Part shown: piece by piece, positions 41,660-50,562 of the stretch
How positions within the stretch are numbered: position 1 is the first letter of the stretch
Layout of the letters: each line of letters opens with the position of its first letter
Source: Trujillonella endophytica
Lineage (GTDB): Bacteria; Actinomycetota; Actinomycetes; Mycobacteriales; Geodermatophilaceae
Assembly (NCBI RefSeq): GCF_019799905.1
Contig: NZ_JABGCI010000005.1
Coordinates: 1-64,000 of the forward strand
DNA: 64,000 nucleotides
Reading direction: 5' to 3'
The notes under the pieces: generated by a model
Told to the model about the DNA's origin: nothing
The model's database searches: none
What the model saw: only the letters and a program-made list of their open reading frames with translations
Translations under genes and position numbers: made by a program

Positions 41660-42006
41660 GCGAGCTGGGCCGCCCCCTGGCCCACCAGCCCGCCGCGCGT
41701 CGACGTGGTCCGGATCACGTCTGGGTCACGTGTCGGCGCGTCCCCGACATGGAATGTGACCCGGACGACACAGTCCGTACACCAACCGCTCGACGACGCC
41801 CAGAGGTCCAGGATGAACGACGCACCGAACGCCCCGACGACTCCGTGCGAGGTCGGGGTGCACGTCTTCTGCTGCTCCGACTGCCTGTGCGCGTGCCACG
41901 ACGAAGCAGGGTGAGCTGAGGGCCCACCCCCGGCAGTGCGGACCCCAGCGAGGAAGCCGACCTGGGCGCCGCTCCCCCGCAGCCGTCACCATCGCGGCGG
42001 CGGAGG
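41660..42006. other. Short intergenic region between zwf and phaC
   Basis: Apart from a 33-codon Cys-rich reading frame at 41813-41914 I see no feature. No terminator hairpin of note was found after zwf. Confidence 0.4.
41813..41914 (+). CDS. Very small Cys-rich peptide (33 residues)
   Basis: The frame reads MNDAPNAPTTPCEVGVHVFC and then CSDCLCACHDEAG: six cysteines, five of them within nine residues, plus two histidines. ATG 41813 has AGAGG six bases upstream. The pattern could bind zinc, copper or an iron-sulfur centre, but I recognise no family. It may be a chance frame; the Cys cluster and good ribosome site argue for a real gene. Confidence 0.5.
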   Translation: MNDAPNAPTTPCEVGVHVFCCSDCLCACHDEAG

Positions 42007-43743
42007 TCAGCCCGGCACCCGGTCCAGTACGTAGGAGCCGGGTGCCGGCTCCTGCACGGGGTGGGTCGCCGAGCCCAGCGACACCGGTGCCGGTCCCTCG
42101 TCGCCCGAACGCTCGACCGCCCAGTCCGCCCAGGCCTCCCACCAGCTGCCGGCATGCTGCTCGGCCGAGGCGCGCCAACCGACTGCGTCCGCCTCGGGGT
42201 CCCCTCCGGACCAGTAGCTGGCCTTCGGGTTGCCGGGCGGGTTGACCAGGCTCGCGATGTGCCCGGCGTTGCTGAGCACGAAGGTGCTCGGTCCGGAGAG
42301 CAGCTTCGTCGTCCGGTAACAGCCCTCCCAGGGGGTGATGTGGTCGGTGACCGCTCCGGTGACGAAGGTCGGCAGCGTGATCCGGCTCAGGTGCAGCGGC
42401 GTGCCGAGGACACGCACCCCTCCCGGACGCACCAGGACGTTGTCACGGAAGACCTCGAGAAACTGCTCGTGCAGCCGTGCGGGCAGGTTCGTGCCGTCGG
42501 CGTTCCAGGCGAGGATGTCGAACGCGGGCGGGTCCTCACCCATCAGCCACTGGTTGACCACATAGTTGAAGACGAGATCGTCCGGCCGCATCCAGGTGAA
42601 GACGTTGCCCATCTCGCGAGCGCTGATGACGCCCTTCCGCCGGGAGTTCCGGCCGGCGACGTCCAGCAGTCGGGGGGCCGAGAACGCGCCGATCGGCGCC
42701 CGGGAGTGGAAGTCGAGCAACGTGACCGCGTAGGACGCGCTGTGCACGCGGTCGTCCGCGGACGCCGCGAGGTGGTTGAGCACCGTCGTCATGATGATGC
42801 CGCCGGCGCAGAAGCCGATCGTGCTGACGTCGTCGGACCCGGTGATCTCCCGCGCCGCGTCGATCCCCTCGAGCAGGGCGCCGGCATAGGTCCCCAGGTC
42901 CCAGTCGGCCTGCTCCTTCGTCGGGTTTCGCCAGCTCACCATGAAGACCTGCAGGCCCCGGCCGACGGCGTGCTCGACGAAGCTCCGACCGGGCCGGAGG
43001 TCCAGGAAGTAGAAGCGGCCGATCGGCGGAGGCACGACCACGACCGGCCGGCCGCGCACGGTGGGGGTCGACGGCGAGTACTGCAGGAGCTCCAGCACCT
43101 CGTTACGGAACACCACGGCCCCGGACGTCACCCCGAGGTCGGTGCCCACGGCGAACGCACTGCGGTCCACCTGGGTCGGCATCCCGCCGTTGTGCACGAG
43201 GTCGCCGGCCCAGTTGCGGAGACCGCGGGCGAGGCTCCGGCCGCCGGTGTCGAAGGCGCGCTTGATCGCCGCCGGGTTGCCGAGCAGCGTGTTGGTGGGC
43301 GCGAGCGCGCTGACGAGGGCGTTGACGACGAAGCGCGCCTGCTCGACCTCGCGCCAGTCGGCCCCGCTCGCCTCGTGGTCCTGGACCAGCCGACCCAGCG
43401 CACCCGAGACCGCGAGGTACTCCTGGGCCAGGCGGCGGTAGATCGGGTTCTGCGACCACGCCGGATCGGCGAAGCGCTTGTCCTTGGGCGCCGGCGCGAG
43501 GTCGGTCGTGCCTCGGAGCACCCGCAGGCTGTCCAGGCCGAGCCGGCCCGTCTCGCGGACGAGTGGCCGCGGCTGCGCGACGACCGAGAGCAGTCCGCGC
43601 AGCACGCCGCGGCGGGTGGGCAGCGCGACGGGCTCGGCACCCTCGACGGCGTCCAGCCCGTCCGGTCCGTCCGTCGACGGCTCGACGGATGCGCTGCCCG
43701 TGGGCCGGCTGTTCTCGTGCGACTCCCGGACGGTTCTGGTCAT
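42007..43743 (-). CDS. phaC: Polyhydroxyalkanoate synthase (class I type)
   Basis: PhaC polymerises (R)-3-hydroxyacyl-CoA into PHA granules. The 578-residue protein has the lipase-like box IGFCAGG with the nucleophile at about C312, Asp at about D467 (VTDHITPW) and His at about H495 (NAGHIASL), a spacing close to class I synthases. Also typical are FFLD-like RFYFLDLRPGRSFVEH and SWRNPTKEQADWDLGTY. ATG 43743 has GAGGGG six bases upstream. A clear operator-like dyad precedes it. The reductase, carboxylase and KAS III genes 2-11 kb away can supply its monomer. Confidence 0.93.
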   Translation of the reverse strand: MTRTVRESHENSRPTGSASVEPSTDGPDGLDAVEGAEPVALPTRRGVLRGLLSVVAQPRPLVRETGRLGLDSLRVLRGTTDLAPAPKDKRFADPAWSQNPIYRRLAQEYLAVSGALGRLVQDHEASGADWREVEQARFVVNALVSALAPTNTLLGNPAAIKRAFDTGGRSLARGLRNWAGDLVHNGGMPTQVDRSAFAVGTDLGVTSGAVVFRNEVLELLQYSPSTPTVRGRPVVVVPPPIGRFYFLDLRPGRSFVEHAVGRGLQVFMVSWRNPTKEQADWDLGTYAGALLEGIDAAREITGSDDVSTIGFCAGGIIMTTVLNHLAASADDRVHSASYAVTLLDFHSRAPIGAFSAPRLLDVAGRNSRRKGVISAREMGNVFTWMRPDDLVFNYVVNQWLMGEDPPAFDILAWNADGTNLPARLHEQFLEVFRDNVLVRPGGVRVLGTPLHLSRITLPTFVTGAVTDHITPWEGCYRTTKLLSGPSTFVLSNAGHIASLVNPPGNPKASYWSGGDPEADAVGWRASAEQHAGSWWEAWADWAVERSGDEGPAPVSLGSATHPVQEPAPGSYVLDRVPG

Positions 43744-44129
43744 GACGGCCCCTCTGTGTGAACTGGATCACGTCAATATGGAACTCAACCAGTTCCCCAG
43801 CTCGCTTGCACCTGCAGCACGAGCCGGCGGCCACCGCGGTCGGCGACGCGCCGATGGAGATCCCCGTCCGGGACTGGCCTTGCCGCCAGGTGAGCAGGAC
43901 GGTGAGGCCCCGCCTGGTGACGCTCCTGATGGCACGTCATCGTCCCCCCACGCTCCGCGAACTGGGCTTTCGTCCGGACGCCGTCCGCCGTGATCCCGAA
44001 GAAGCGGGATGCGTTCCACCACGAAGCCCGTCAGGGCCGTTCACCAGGAGCTACCCGTCCGACGGCCGTGCGCCGACGGTCCCCGTCATCACGACTCCCC
44101 CGGGCCCTGCCCGGGCCTGGCACGCCGGC
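43744..44129. other. Intergenic region upstream of phaC
   Basis: It holds the operator-like dyad at 43760-43796. The remaining 330 bases show no gene or strong hairpin. Confidence 0.4.
43760..43796. promoter_or_regulatory. Operator-like inverted repeat upstream of phaC
   Basis: GGAACT (43780-43785) and AGTTCC (43791-43796) form a perfect inverted repeat around CAACC, and a further half site AACTGG lies about 20 bases nearer the gene. A more AT-rich stretch, CAATAT, lies between. It is 37-53 bases ahead of the phaC start and probably binds a regulator not encoded in view. Confidence 0.5.
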
Positions 44130-44645
44130 TCAATGCGGCGGCACCGCCTCCTGAGAGACGACAACTGACGCTGACAGCGGCCGTGCCGTACCCCGCCGCA
44201 CGACAGTGACCGGGCAGGGCGCGTGATGTACGCACTGGTCGCTGACCGACCCCAGCAGCAGGCCGGCGAAGCCACCGTGCCCACGGGCACCCACGACGAG
44301 GACATCGGCGTTCTCTGCCGCCGCGATCAGCGACGCGGCGGCAGGGGCGTGCACCACATGGGTGTGGACCGACACTGACCCGTCCAGCCCCGCGCGGGCG
44401 ACACAGCCGTCGAGTTCGTCGCGGACCGCCCGTTCGAAGTCGGTCAGTGGCGGCACGTAGCCGGGCTCCCACGTACGCGGCCGAGGCGCCGTGGTCAGGC
44501 TCCAGGAGCGGACCACCTGCAGAGCCAGGCCCGTTCGACCGGCCAGGCCCGCGGCCCAGAGAAGCGCCTCCTGAGCGCTCTCCGACCCGTCGTGTCCGAC
44601 GAGCACCCCTCCGTCGACGATGACCTCCGTGCAGACCTCTGCCAC
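44130..44645 (-). CDS. Universal stress protein, UspA family (ATP-binding type)
   Basis: The 171-residue single-domain UspA protein has GGVLVGHDGSESAQEALLWA at the start and the intact ATP motif GARGHGGFAGLLLGSVS near residue 135, followed by APCPVTVV. GTG 44645 has GAGGAG upstream. Compared with the UspA protein at 4723 it has the full nucleotide motif. It is not obviously in an operon; such genes in actinobacteria often respond to hypoxia or starvation, which would fit a neighbouring PHA synthase, but this is inference. Confidence 0.88.
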   Translation of the reverse strand: MAEVCTEVIVDGGVLVGHDGSESAQEALLWAAGLAGRTGLALQVVRSWSLTTAPRPRTWEPGYVPPLTDFERAVRDELDGCVARAGLDGSVSVHTHVVHAPAAASLIAAAENADVLVVGARGHGGFAGLLLGSVSDQCVHHAPCPVTVVRRGTARPLSASVVVSQEAVPPH

Positions 44646-44974
44646 TCTCGCTCCTCGATGCCTGGGTGATGAGACTCCACCATCGACGCTGGATCGACGG
44701 ACGTACAAGGGGCCGAACGGACTGACGACTGAGACCCCGGTCCCTGCTTGCCCCCTACGACCCGGCGGCCGCGGGCCTCGGCCCGCTCACGCCCCGACGA
44801 CCTCCGGCATGGGGCCCGGTGACGGCGCAGTGGATGGCGTGCTCCTCCTCCACCCCGCACGGCCAGCCGCTGGGCGCTCCGGCCGTAGCTCACCGGACGG
44901 GGCGCCGCATGACGAAGGGCGCCCCGGGCCGTCCGAAACGGCCCGGGGCGCCCCCCTGACGAGTGCTGCGTCGG
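44646..44974. other. Intergenic region with a strong terminator
   Basis: Apart from the hairpin at 44915-44951 I see nothing coding here. Confidence 0.4.
44915..44951 (-). terminator. Very strong terminator after the collagen-like gene
   Basis: GGGCGCCCCGGGCCGT (44915-44930) and its exact complement (44936-44951) form a 16-bp stem with the 5-base loop CCGAA, 23 bases beyond the stop codon on the minus strand. Confidence 0.85.
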
Positions 44975-45943
44975 TCAGGCGCTGGAGCGCGCGTTGTCGA
45001 GGCCCGGGGCCGCCTGGTTGTTGGTCGCGGCGTCGGTGTCGACGATGGCGCGCAGGAACAGCCCACCCTGGAGCTTGATCAGCCGCGAGGTGAGCGTGGC
45101 CAGGTAGCGCACGCCCAGCCGCGGATCGAACACGGTGCGCGGCGTGAGATCCAGCGCCGCCTGCTTGACCTTGGACGCCAGCTCGGCGGGGCTCGGCTGA
45201 TGGAGCCACGCCGGACCCGTGGGCCCCTGCGCGCCCTGTACGCCGGGCAGACCCACCGGACCGACCGGACCGGCCGGGCCCTGCTCGCCCTGCGGACCCT
45301 GCAGGCCACGAACACCGGGAACGCCAGGCTCGCCCTGAAGACCGGGAAGGCCCTGCACTCCGGGCAGGCCCTTCTCCCCCTGCTCGCCGGTCTCGCCGAT
45401 CACACCGCGCGGGCCCTGGGCGCCCGGCATCCCCTGCTCGCCCTGCGACCCATGCTCACCCCGCTCACCGACAGGGCCCCGCGGGCCGGTCTCGCCCTGC
45501 AGGCCCTGCTCACCCTGCTCGCCAGGACGGCCGGTCGAGCCGGGCAGACCCTGCTCGCCCTGCGGGCCGGTCTCCCCGGGCAGCCCGAGCAGGCCCTGCA
45601 GACCGATCGGTCCCTGCTCGCCGCGCTCGCCATCGGGGCCGATTGCACCGGTCGGGCCCTGCTCACCCGTGTCACCGCGCTCGCCGACGGGGCCGATTGC
45701 ACCGGTCGGGCCCTGCTCACCCTTGTCGCCGGGCTCGCCGGGCTCGCCGGTGGGGCCGACCGGCCCCTTCTGGCCCTTGTCACCCGGCTCGCCGACGGAA
45801 CCGACGGGGCCCCTGGGCCCCTTGTCGCCGGGCTCGCCAACCGGACCGGTCGGGCCCTTCAGACCGCGGTCGCCCTCCTCGACTGTGACGTCGACGGGAA
45901 CCTCAAGGGTCTCGCTGCGGGTCGTGCTCTTCGACTGCGCCAT
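44975..45943 (-). CDS. Collagen-like triple-helix repeat protein
   Basis: The 322-residue protein has about 25 leading residues without a signal peptide ([16 protein letters not shown]), then about 70 Gly-X-Y triplets (about 26-245) such as [20 protein letters not shown] and [20 protein letters not shown], and a 75-residue C-terminal domain ([20 protein letters not shown]). The GXY part should trimerise as a collagen helix; many GEQ/GEP/GDK triplets give charge pairing. With no export signal it may act in the cytoplasm, on a granule, or leave by a non-Sec route. ATG 45943 has GAGAGG upstream. Its target is unknown. Confidence 0.85.
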   Translation of the reverse strand: MAQSKSTTRSETLEVPVDVTVEEGDRGLKGPTGPVGEPGDKGPRGPVGSVGEPGDKGQKGPVGPTGEPGEPGDKGEQGPTGAIGPVGERGDTGEQGPTGAIGPDGERGEQGPIGLQGLLGLPGETGPQGEQGLPGSTGRPGEQGEQGLQGETGPRGPVGERGEHGSQGEQGMPGAQGPRGVIGETGEQGEKGLPGVQGLPGLQGEPGVPGVRGLQGPQGEQGPAGPVGPVGLPGVQGAQGPTGPAWLHQPSPAELASKVKQAALDLTPRTVFDPRLGVRYLATLTSRLIKLQGGLFLRAIVDTDAATNNQAAPGLDNARSSA

Positions 45944-46103
45944 CGGTACGGCCTCTCAGGTAGGTGGTCGTGTAGCGGGCGACGTCGCTGCGCAGGCATC
46001 CGCAGCGCGCTCCGTGCCGACCTCGCCCCCCCGGGGTCGAGCCGTTCCCGGTCAGCCAGCCTCGAACGGGCTGTGGCCGTAGACCAACCACCCCTGCGAT
46101 GCC

Positions 46104-46340
46104 CTACGCGAGGGGCAGCAAGCGCAGAGCACCCTGTGAGACGTCCCACCAGGACAGTGGATCGCCCCGGCGAATCCGGAGGCTCCAGTCCTCGAGGAGG
46201 GTGGCGCCGGGGCCGATCAGTGCATTCCGTATCCGCAGGAGCTGCGGGAACGGGCGGTGCGTCCGGTGGCCGAGAGCCTGGCGGACCACACACCGGGTGA
46301 GGGGGATGCGCTCGGTGGCGACCGAGCTGGCATCAGGCAC
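46104..46340 (-). CDS. Possible small hypothetical protein (78 residues)
   Basis: The frame has GC-rich third positions in most codons and reads RIPLTRCVVRQALGHRTHRP, later LEDWSLRIRRGDPLSWWDVS. The Trp-rich, mixed-charge sequence looks more like a protein than a shadow frame. GTG 46340 has only a distant GGAGG. I do not know the family. Confidence 0.35.
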   Translation of the reverse strand: MPDASSVATERIPLTRCVVRQALGHRTHRPFPQLLRIRNALIGPGATLLEDWSLRIRRGDPLSWWDVSQGALRLLPLA

Positions 46341-46681
46341 CGCCGGGCCCCGGCCTCCGCCGTCGTCGAACACGGGTGCAGTCGGCGCGGACGGCCGTCC
46401 GCGCTGCACCTGCGTCCTGCCACCGACCCCGGAGAGGGAGCGCAGCGATGGACCTCACCCACCCGGCCAGCACCTCCACCGGCCGGTGGTGCTGGGCAAC
46501 AGGACCGGTGGAGGCGGAACGTCGTCGGTGACGTCCGGGCAGAAGCCACCGGAGTGGGATCTCCACCTCGTCCGCGAGTCGTCCGGCGTGTCGCACCTGA
46601 TCCTCGCTGCGACCGTGTCCTGACCCCTCCGTGCCCGGCGAGCGGTCGGCCCCCGCCTCGCGCCGTGTCGGCCCCGGGCTA

Positions 46682-46717
46682 CGGCGGCTACGACGGCTAC
46701 GACGGCTACGACGGCTA
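46682..46717 (+). repeat. Tandem repeat of GGCTACGAC, four copies
   Basis: Four head-to-tail copies of the 9-base unit GGCTACGAC lie 45 bases before the deacetylase start. If read in frame they would give repeated Gly-Tyr-Asp, but no supported gene covers them. Confidence 0.7.
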
Positions 46718-46761
46718 CGACGACACTTGCTCCGACCTCGCCGGACCAGGAGGCTCGGGAG

Positions 46762-47628
46762 ATGCACCGACGGGGATTCCTGGCCGCGGCAGCTGCGGTC
46801 GGGCTGGCGGCGTGCTCGGGGCCGACCACGGACCGGTCGACGGCACGGTCGACAGCACCGACGACGACATCGCCCCGCCCCTCCGCCCCGAGCCCGGCGC
46901 CGACGACCACGGCTCCGCCGACGCCCGCGACGGCTCAGGAGGTGCTGGCCCGATCCACGGTGCCGGTCCTGTGCTTCCACCAGCTGCGGGAGTTCCGCCC
47001 CGACGACAGCGCATACGCCCGCACGATCATCACTCCCCCGGCAGTCTTCCGTGCCCAGCTGCAGGCGCTGCGCGACGGCGGCCGGACGCCGATCACCACG
47101 ACGGCGTTGCTGGACCACCTGATGGTCGACGCGCCCCTGCCCGAGCGACCGGTGCTGCTGACCTTCGACGACGGCTCGGAGACCCACCACTCGGTGGCGC
47201 TCCCGGTGCTGACCGAGTTCGGCTTCCCCGGGACGTTCTTCCCCATGACGGTCGTGCTCGGGAAGCCGAACTGGCTGACGGCCGACCAGCTGCGGAACCT
47301 GGACCGGGCCGGCATGACCATCGGTACGCACAGCTACGACCACCAGCGGGTCGACCGGCTCAGTGGCGACCAGTGGGCGATCCAGGTGGAGCAGCCGCGA
47401 GCCGACCTGGCGGAGATGCTCGGCCATCCGGTGGACACGATGGCCTACCCCAACGGCGTCTGGTCGGCCGAGGCCCTCCCCCGGGTCGAGGCGGCGGGCT
47501 ACCGGGCCGCCTTCCAGCTCTCCGACCCACAGGATCCGACCCATCCGATGCAGACCATCCGTCGGATCATGCCGCCGCCGACCTGGGACGGACCGACGCT
47601 GCTCGCCCGTCTCGCCTCGGACTTCTGA
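46762..47628 (+). CDS. Polysaccharide deacetylase family lipoprotein
   Basis: The 288-residue protein has RRGFLAAAAAVGLAACSG, a lipoprotein signal (Cys at about 18) whose twin Arg may direct Tat export. A Ser/Thr/Pro-rich linker follows to about residue 55. The NodB domain shows PVLCFHQL, LTFDDGS with the catalytic/metal Asps and the metal motif THSYDHQ. Such enzymes remove acetyl groups from chitin, peptidoglycan or other surface glycans. GGAGG lies eight bases before ATG 46762. No glycan genes adjoin it. Confidence 0.88.
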   Translation: MHRRGFLAAAAAVGLAACSGPTTDRSTARSTAPTTTSPRPSAPSPAPTTTAPPTPATAQEVLARSTVPVLCFHQLREFRPDDSAYARTIITPPAVFRAQLQALRDGGRTPITTTALLDHLMVDAPLPERPVLLTFDDGSETHHSVALPVLTEFGFPGTFFPMTVVLGKPNWLTADQLRNLDRAGMTIGTHSYDHQRVDRLSGDQWAIQVEQPRADLAEMLGHPVDTMAYPNGVWSAEALPRVEAAGYRAAFQLSDPQDPTHPMQTIRRIMPPPTWDGPTLLARLASDF

Positions 47629-47720
47629 ACCCGGCCCGCCCGGCGGCGGACGGAACCGGGCCCGCAAGGCCGGAGTCATCGAACGCTCACCGGCACAGGT
47701 GATCCGGTCGAGCGGCGGGC

Positions 47721-48731
47721 GTGACCTGTCGCTCGACGACGGGCGTGTCCGCGCCGGGCCGACGGGTAGCGGGCGTCGGTGTCCTCCATGCTTCGCCCTC
47801 CACGGCCCCGGATCAGCCCAGTGACCTCGAGGCGGTCCTCGCCGACGTCACCGACCGTTCCCGTCACCTCGCTGACGAGGGCGAGGTCGAGGAGCAGCCC
47901 GAGGAGCTCCCCTCGGCCGAGTCCGCCCGCTTCGCCCTGGCGCTCGCAGAGCTGGACGGGACCGAACACGTGACCGGGGACGCCGACGTCGGCTTCGCCA
48001 TCCAGAGCGTGGTGAAGGTCTTCACGCTCACGGCCGCGCTCCAACTGGTGGGTGAGGAGCTGTTCGACCGGGTGGGCCGTGAGCCGTCCGGCGATCCGTT
48101 CAACTCGCTGATCCAGCTGGAGCACGAGAAGGGGCATCCGCGGAACCCGTTCATCAACGCTGGTGCCTTGCTCGTCTGCGACGTCCTGATGGATGCCGCG
48201 GACGACGCCTTCGCCGCTGTCGCCGGCCTCCTCGGCGATCTGGTCGGCGAGGAGGCGACGGTGAACGACACCGCGCTGGACGCCGAGCGGGAGAGCGCTT
48301 CGGTCAACCGGGCCATGGGTCACCTGATGCAGTCGTTCGGCAACATCCACCACCCGGTCGACGAGGTCGTGGAGGTCTACCTCCGGCTCTGCTCCGTCAC
48401 GGTGACCACACGCACGCTGGCCCGCGCCGCGCGCTTCCTCGCCAACGACGGCGTCGACCCGCGGACCGGCGCGCCGGTGCTCTCCGAACCCCTCGCCCGC
48501 CGGGTCAACGCGCTGATGCTGACCTGCGGCACGTACGACGCCGCCGGCCAGTTCGCCTACGACCTGGGGTTCCCCTGCAAGAGCGGCGTCGCAGGGGCCG
48601 TCATGGGTGATGTCCCCGGGCGGTTCGGCGTCTGCGCGTGGTCGCCGCCGCTGGACGAGAAGGGGAACTCGCGGGCCGGCCGTGCCGCCCTCCATCTGCT
48701 GTCCGAACGGCTCGGCCTGTCCCTGCTGTGA
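47721..48731 (+). CDS. glsA: Glutaminase (GlsA family)
   Basis: Glutaminase hydrolyses glutamine to glutamate and ammonia. The 336-residue frame has the beta-lactamase-like SxxK motif FAIQSVVKVFTLTAAL, NPFINAGAL, the VNRAMGHLMQSFG stretch and GVAGAVMG with FCKSG-like PCKSG. The family normally has a tight N-terminal core; here the first 60 residues differ from the usual sequence and the ribosome site is unclear. GTG 47721 and GTG 47745 are the candidate starts. A strong hairpin follows the gene. Confidence 0.88.
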   Translation: MTCRSTTGVSAPGRRVAGVGVLHASPSTAPDQPSDLEAVLADVTDRSRHLADEGEVEEQPEELPSAESARFALALAELDGTEHVTGDADVGFAIQSVVKVFTLTAALQLVGEELFDRVGREPSGDPFNSLIQLEHEKGHPRNPFINAGALLVCDVLMDAADDAFAAVAGLLGDLVGEEATVNDTALDAERESASVNRAMGHLMQSFGNIHHPVDEVVEVYLRLCSVTVTTRTLARAARFLANDGVDPRTGAPVLSEPLARRVNALMLTCGTYDAAGQFAYDLGFPCKSGVAGAVMGDVPGRFGVCAWSPPLDEKGNSRAGRAALHLLSERLGLSLL

Positions 48732-48734
48732 CCT

Positions 48735-48763
48735 GCCCGGACCGCACGCGGGGCGGTCCGGGC
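48735..48763 (+). terminator. Terminator after glutaminase
   Basis: GCCCGGACCGC (48735-48745) and GCGGTCCGGGC (48753-48763) form a perfect 11-bp stem with a 7-base loop, starting four bases after the stop. Confidence 0.75.
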
Positions 48764-49019
48764 GCTGGCGGACGTCGCCAGGGAGTTCATGACGTTGGGC
48801 GACCTCGTCGTGCTCGTACTGCTCGGTCGCTGGGCCCTGGGCACGCTCCGGGACGACGAGCGGCAGGTGCGGGTCGGCCAGGACCCGGTGTTCCGCAGCA
48901 CCGGCGACGAGGACCTGCCCCGCGATCCGCAGGACTGCGTCGGGACCGCCGAGTACGTGTCGGCCAGGACCGCACCGGGTGACCGTGGGACCCCCCGGAT
49001 CGGTGGCGGCACGGCCGCC

Positions 49020-49031
49020 TACCGTGCGGCC
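49020..49031 (+). promoter_or_regulatory. Leaderless promoter of the DoxX-like gene
   Basis: TACCGT (TANNNT) lies six bases before ATG 49032, with no ribosome site. Confidence 0.45.
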
Positions 49032-49433
49032 ATGGCTCCGCTCGCCCGCACCGCCGTCCGCGTCCTGCTCGGCGCGGCGGTGGCGGGTGCGGGGGTGCTC
49101 CACCTGACGACGCAGCGACAGCAGTTCCAGGCCCAGGTGCCCGACTGGTTCCCCGTCGACGAGGACCTGACAGTGCTCGCCTCGGGCGTCGTCGAGATCG
49201 TCCTGGGCGCGGCCTTCGTCGCGCTCCCGCGGCAGCGGCGGCTCGTCGGGGCGCTCCTGGCGGCCTTCTTCGTGGTGGTCTTCCCGGGCAACGTCGCCCA
49301 GTACGTCGAGGGCACCGACGCCTTCGGCCTGGACACGGACCGGGCGAGACTCGTCCGGCTGTTCTTCCAGCCCGTGCTCGTGCTCCTGGCCCTGTTCGGC
49401 GGCGGCTGGCTGCAGCGCACCCGGCGACGCTGA
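49032..49433 (+). CDS. DoxX-like small membrane protein
   Basis: The 133-residue protein has four hydrophobic segments (RVLLGAAVAGAGVLHLTT, EIVLGAAFVALP, ALLAAFFVVVFPGNVAQYVE and LVLLALFGGGWL), the layout of DoxX/DoxD-type proteins in actinobacteria. FPGNVAQYVE and the conserved Gly in the first helix support the call. Function in bacteria is mostly unknown; some members link to quinol or redox reactions. It lacks a ribosome site and starts just after a -10 box. Confidence 0.7.
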   Translation: MAPLARTAVRVLLGAAVAGAGVLHLTTQRQQFQAQVPDWFPVDEDLTVLASGVVEIVLGAAFVALPRQRRLVGALLAAFFVVVFPGNVAQYVEGTDAFGLDTDRARLVRLFFQPVLVLLALFGGGWLQRTRRR

Positions 49434-49674
49434 GCCCGCCGCCGCGGCAGCGCCGGCCCGAGCTCGTTCCCCCGAAACCGTCCGGCCAGCCCGCGCCGAC
49501 CGGACCGCCGGGAGTCCCGCGCCGAGTCGTGGCCGCAGGTCCCGGACCGAGGGCGACGGCGTGCCCCTCCCGCGCCGCACCGGCGCCCGCGGGTGACGAG
49601 CCCGGTCACCCGGGCGCCGGCGGGTGCGGGCAGCGCCTGGTGTGGACGTGGTGGGTCGCGGGCAGAGGCACGAG

Positions 49675-50562
49675 GTGCGCGTGCTCCTGGTGATCACCGA
49701 CGTGGACTGGTACGAGTCGGCCGGCTACGCGGCTGCCTGGGTGCGGGCGCTGGAGGAGCAGGGCGCGGAGGTCGAGCGGCTGGCCCGCATACCGGACGAC
49801 TGGCCGGTCACCGGCCCGCCGCCGGGTCGCTACGACCTGGCGATCGCGCACGTGCTGGTCGAGGAGGTGGTCGCGTACGCGCCGACCTTCGCCCTGGCGG
49901 TCCTGCTCGAGGCGGCCGGCGTCCCCCTGCTCAACCCCGTCGGCGCGCTCGTCGCCTCCGCCGACAAGCTCGTGACCCATGCCGTGTGGGCGGCGGCCGG
50001 TGTGCCGCAGCCCGCCGCCTGGGACCTGGCCCGCGTCCGGGAGTGGCCGATGCCCGGACGGCGGATGGTGCTCAAGCCGGCACTGGGCGACGGCGCCCGG
50101 TACATCGAGCTGGTCGGCGACCTCGACGCCGCCCACGAGGTCGAGACCGCCTGGCGGGCCGACGAGGCGCGCGGCGGCCACCGGCGCGGGGTGGCGCTGC
50201 TGCAGGAGTGGATCGCCGAACCCGCGTGCGCGCGCATCTTCGCCACGCCGACCTCGTCGTCCCTGGTCTACGAGAAGTCCCGGGCCGACGGCGCGCTGGT
50301 CACCCACGGGACGGTCTACCCGCGGGTGTACGAGGCGCCGCCGGAGCTGGCCCGGCTGGCCCAGCGGATGGTCGCGGCCCTCGGCGGCGGGCTGATGGGC
50401 GTCGACGTGCTCATCGAGCCGGACGGCCGGATGGTCGCGCTGGAGGCCAACGCGCCCTTCGGCTTCGACGTCACCGATCCGCAGCAGGCACGGTGGGTGG
50501 CCCGTGCCGCGCTGGCCGCGGCGGAGCACGCGGCGGCGGCGCGCGCGACGGCCGTCGCGTGA
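49675..50562 (+). CDS. ATP-grasp ligase (RimK/GshB-like)
   Basis: The 295-residue protein has an N-terminal Rossmann-like part (VRVLLVITDVDWYESAGYAA) and an ATP-grasp domain with VLKPALGDGARYIELVG, LLQEWI and the metal-binding end MGVDVLIEPDGRMVALEANA. Such enzymes couple ATP to formation of peptide or amide bonds. GTG 49675 has AGAGG upstream. The next gene, a second ATP-grasp enzyme, overlaps its stop codon as GTGA, so the two are made together and may act in sequence on one product. Confidence 0.8.
   Translation: MRVLLVITDVDWYESAGYAAAWVRALEEQGAEVERLARIPDDWPVTGPPPGRYDLAIAHVLVEEVVAYAPTFALAVLLEAAGVPLLNPVGALVASADKLVTHAVWAAAGVPQPAAWDLARVREWPMPGRRMVLKPALGDGARYIELVGDLDAAHEVETAWRADEARGGHRRGVALLQEWIAEPACARIFATPTSSSLVYEKSRADGALVTHGTVYPRVYEAPPELARLAQRMVAALGGGLMGVDVLIEPDGRMVALEANAPFGFDVTDPQQARWVARAALAAAEHAAAARATAVA

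Larger units (their letters stand above)
45944..46761. other. 818-base region upstream of the deacetylase gene
   Basis: It holds one possible small minus-strand gene (46104-46340) and a tandem repeat at 46682-46717. Nothing else is supported. Confidence 0.4.
48732..49031. other. Intergenic region between glutaminase and DoxX-like gene
   Basis: It contains the terminator at 48735-48763. A plus-strand frame from 48789 runs into the DoxX-like gene but shows no recognisable protein before 49032. Confidence 0.4.

Noticed and set aside
42061..43761. A 566-codon open frame opposite phaC
   Set aside because: Antisense shadow of a gene with a complete PhaC catalytic triad.
44975..45943. Repetitive DNA that could suggest a CRISPR or satellite array
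   Set aside because: The repetition is periodic every nine bases from Gly-X-Y codons and lacks fixed repeats with unique spacers.
44963..46300. A 445-codon frame opposite the collagen-like gene with repeated Leu-Ala-rich units
   Set aside because: The repeats are the complement of the GXY codons; the other strand has a ribosome site and a strong terminator.
47676..49697. A 673-codon open frame antisense to glutaminase and the DoxX-like gene
   Set aside because: Shadow frame without motifs.
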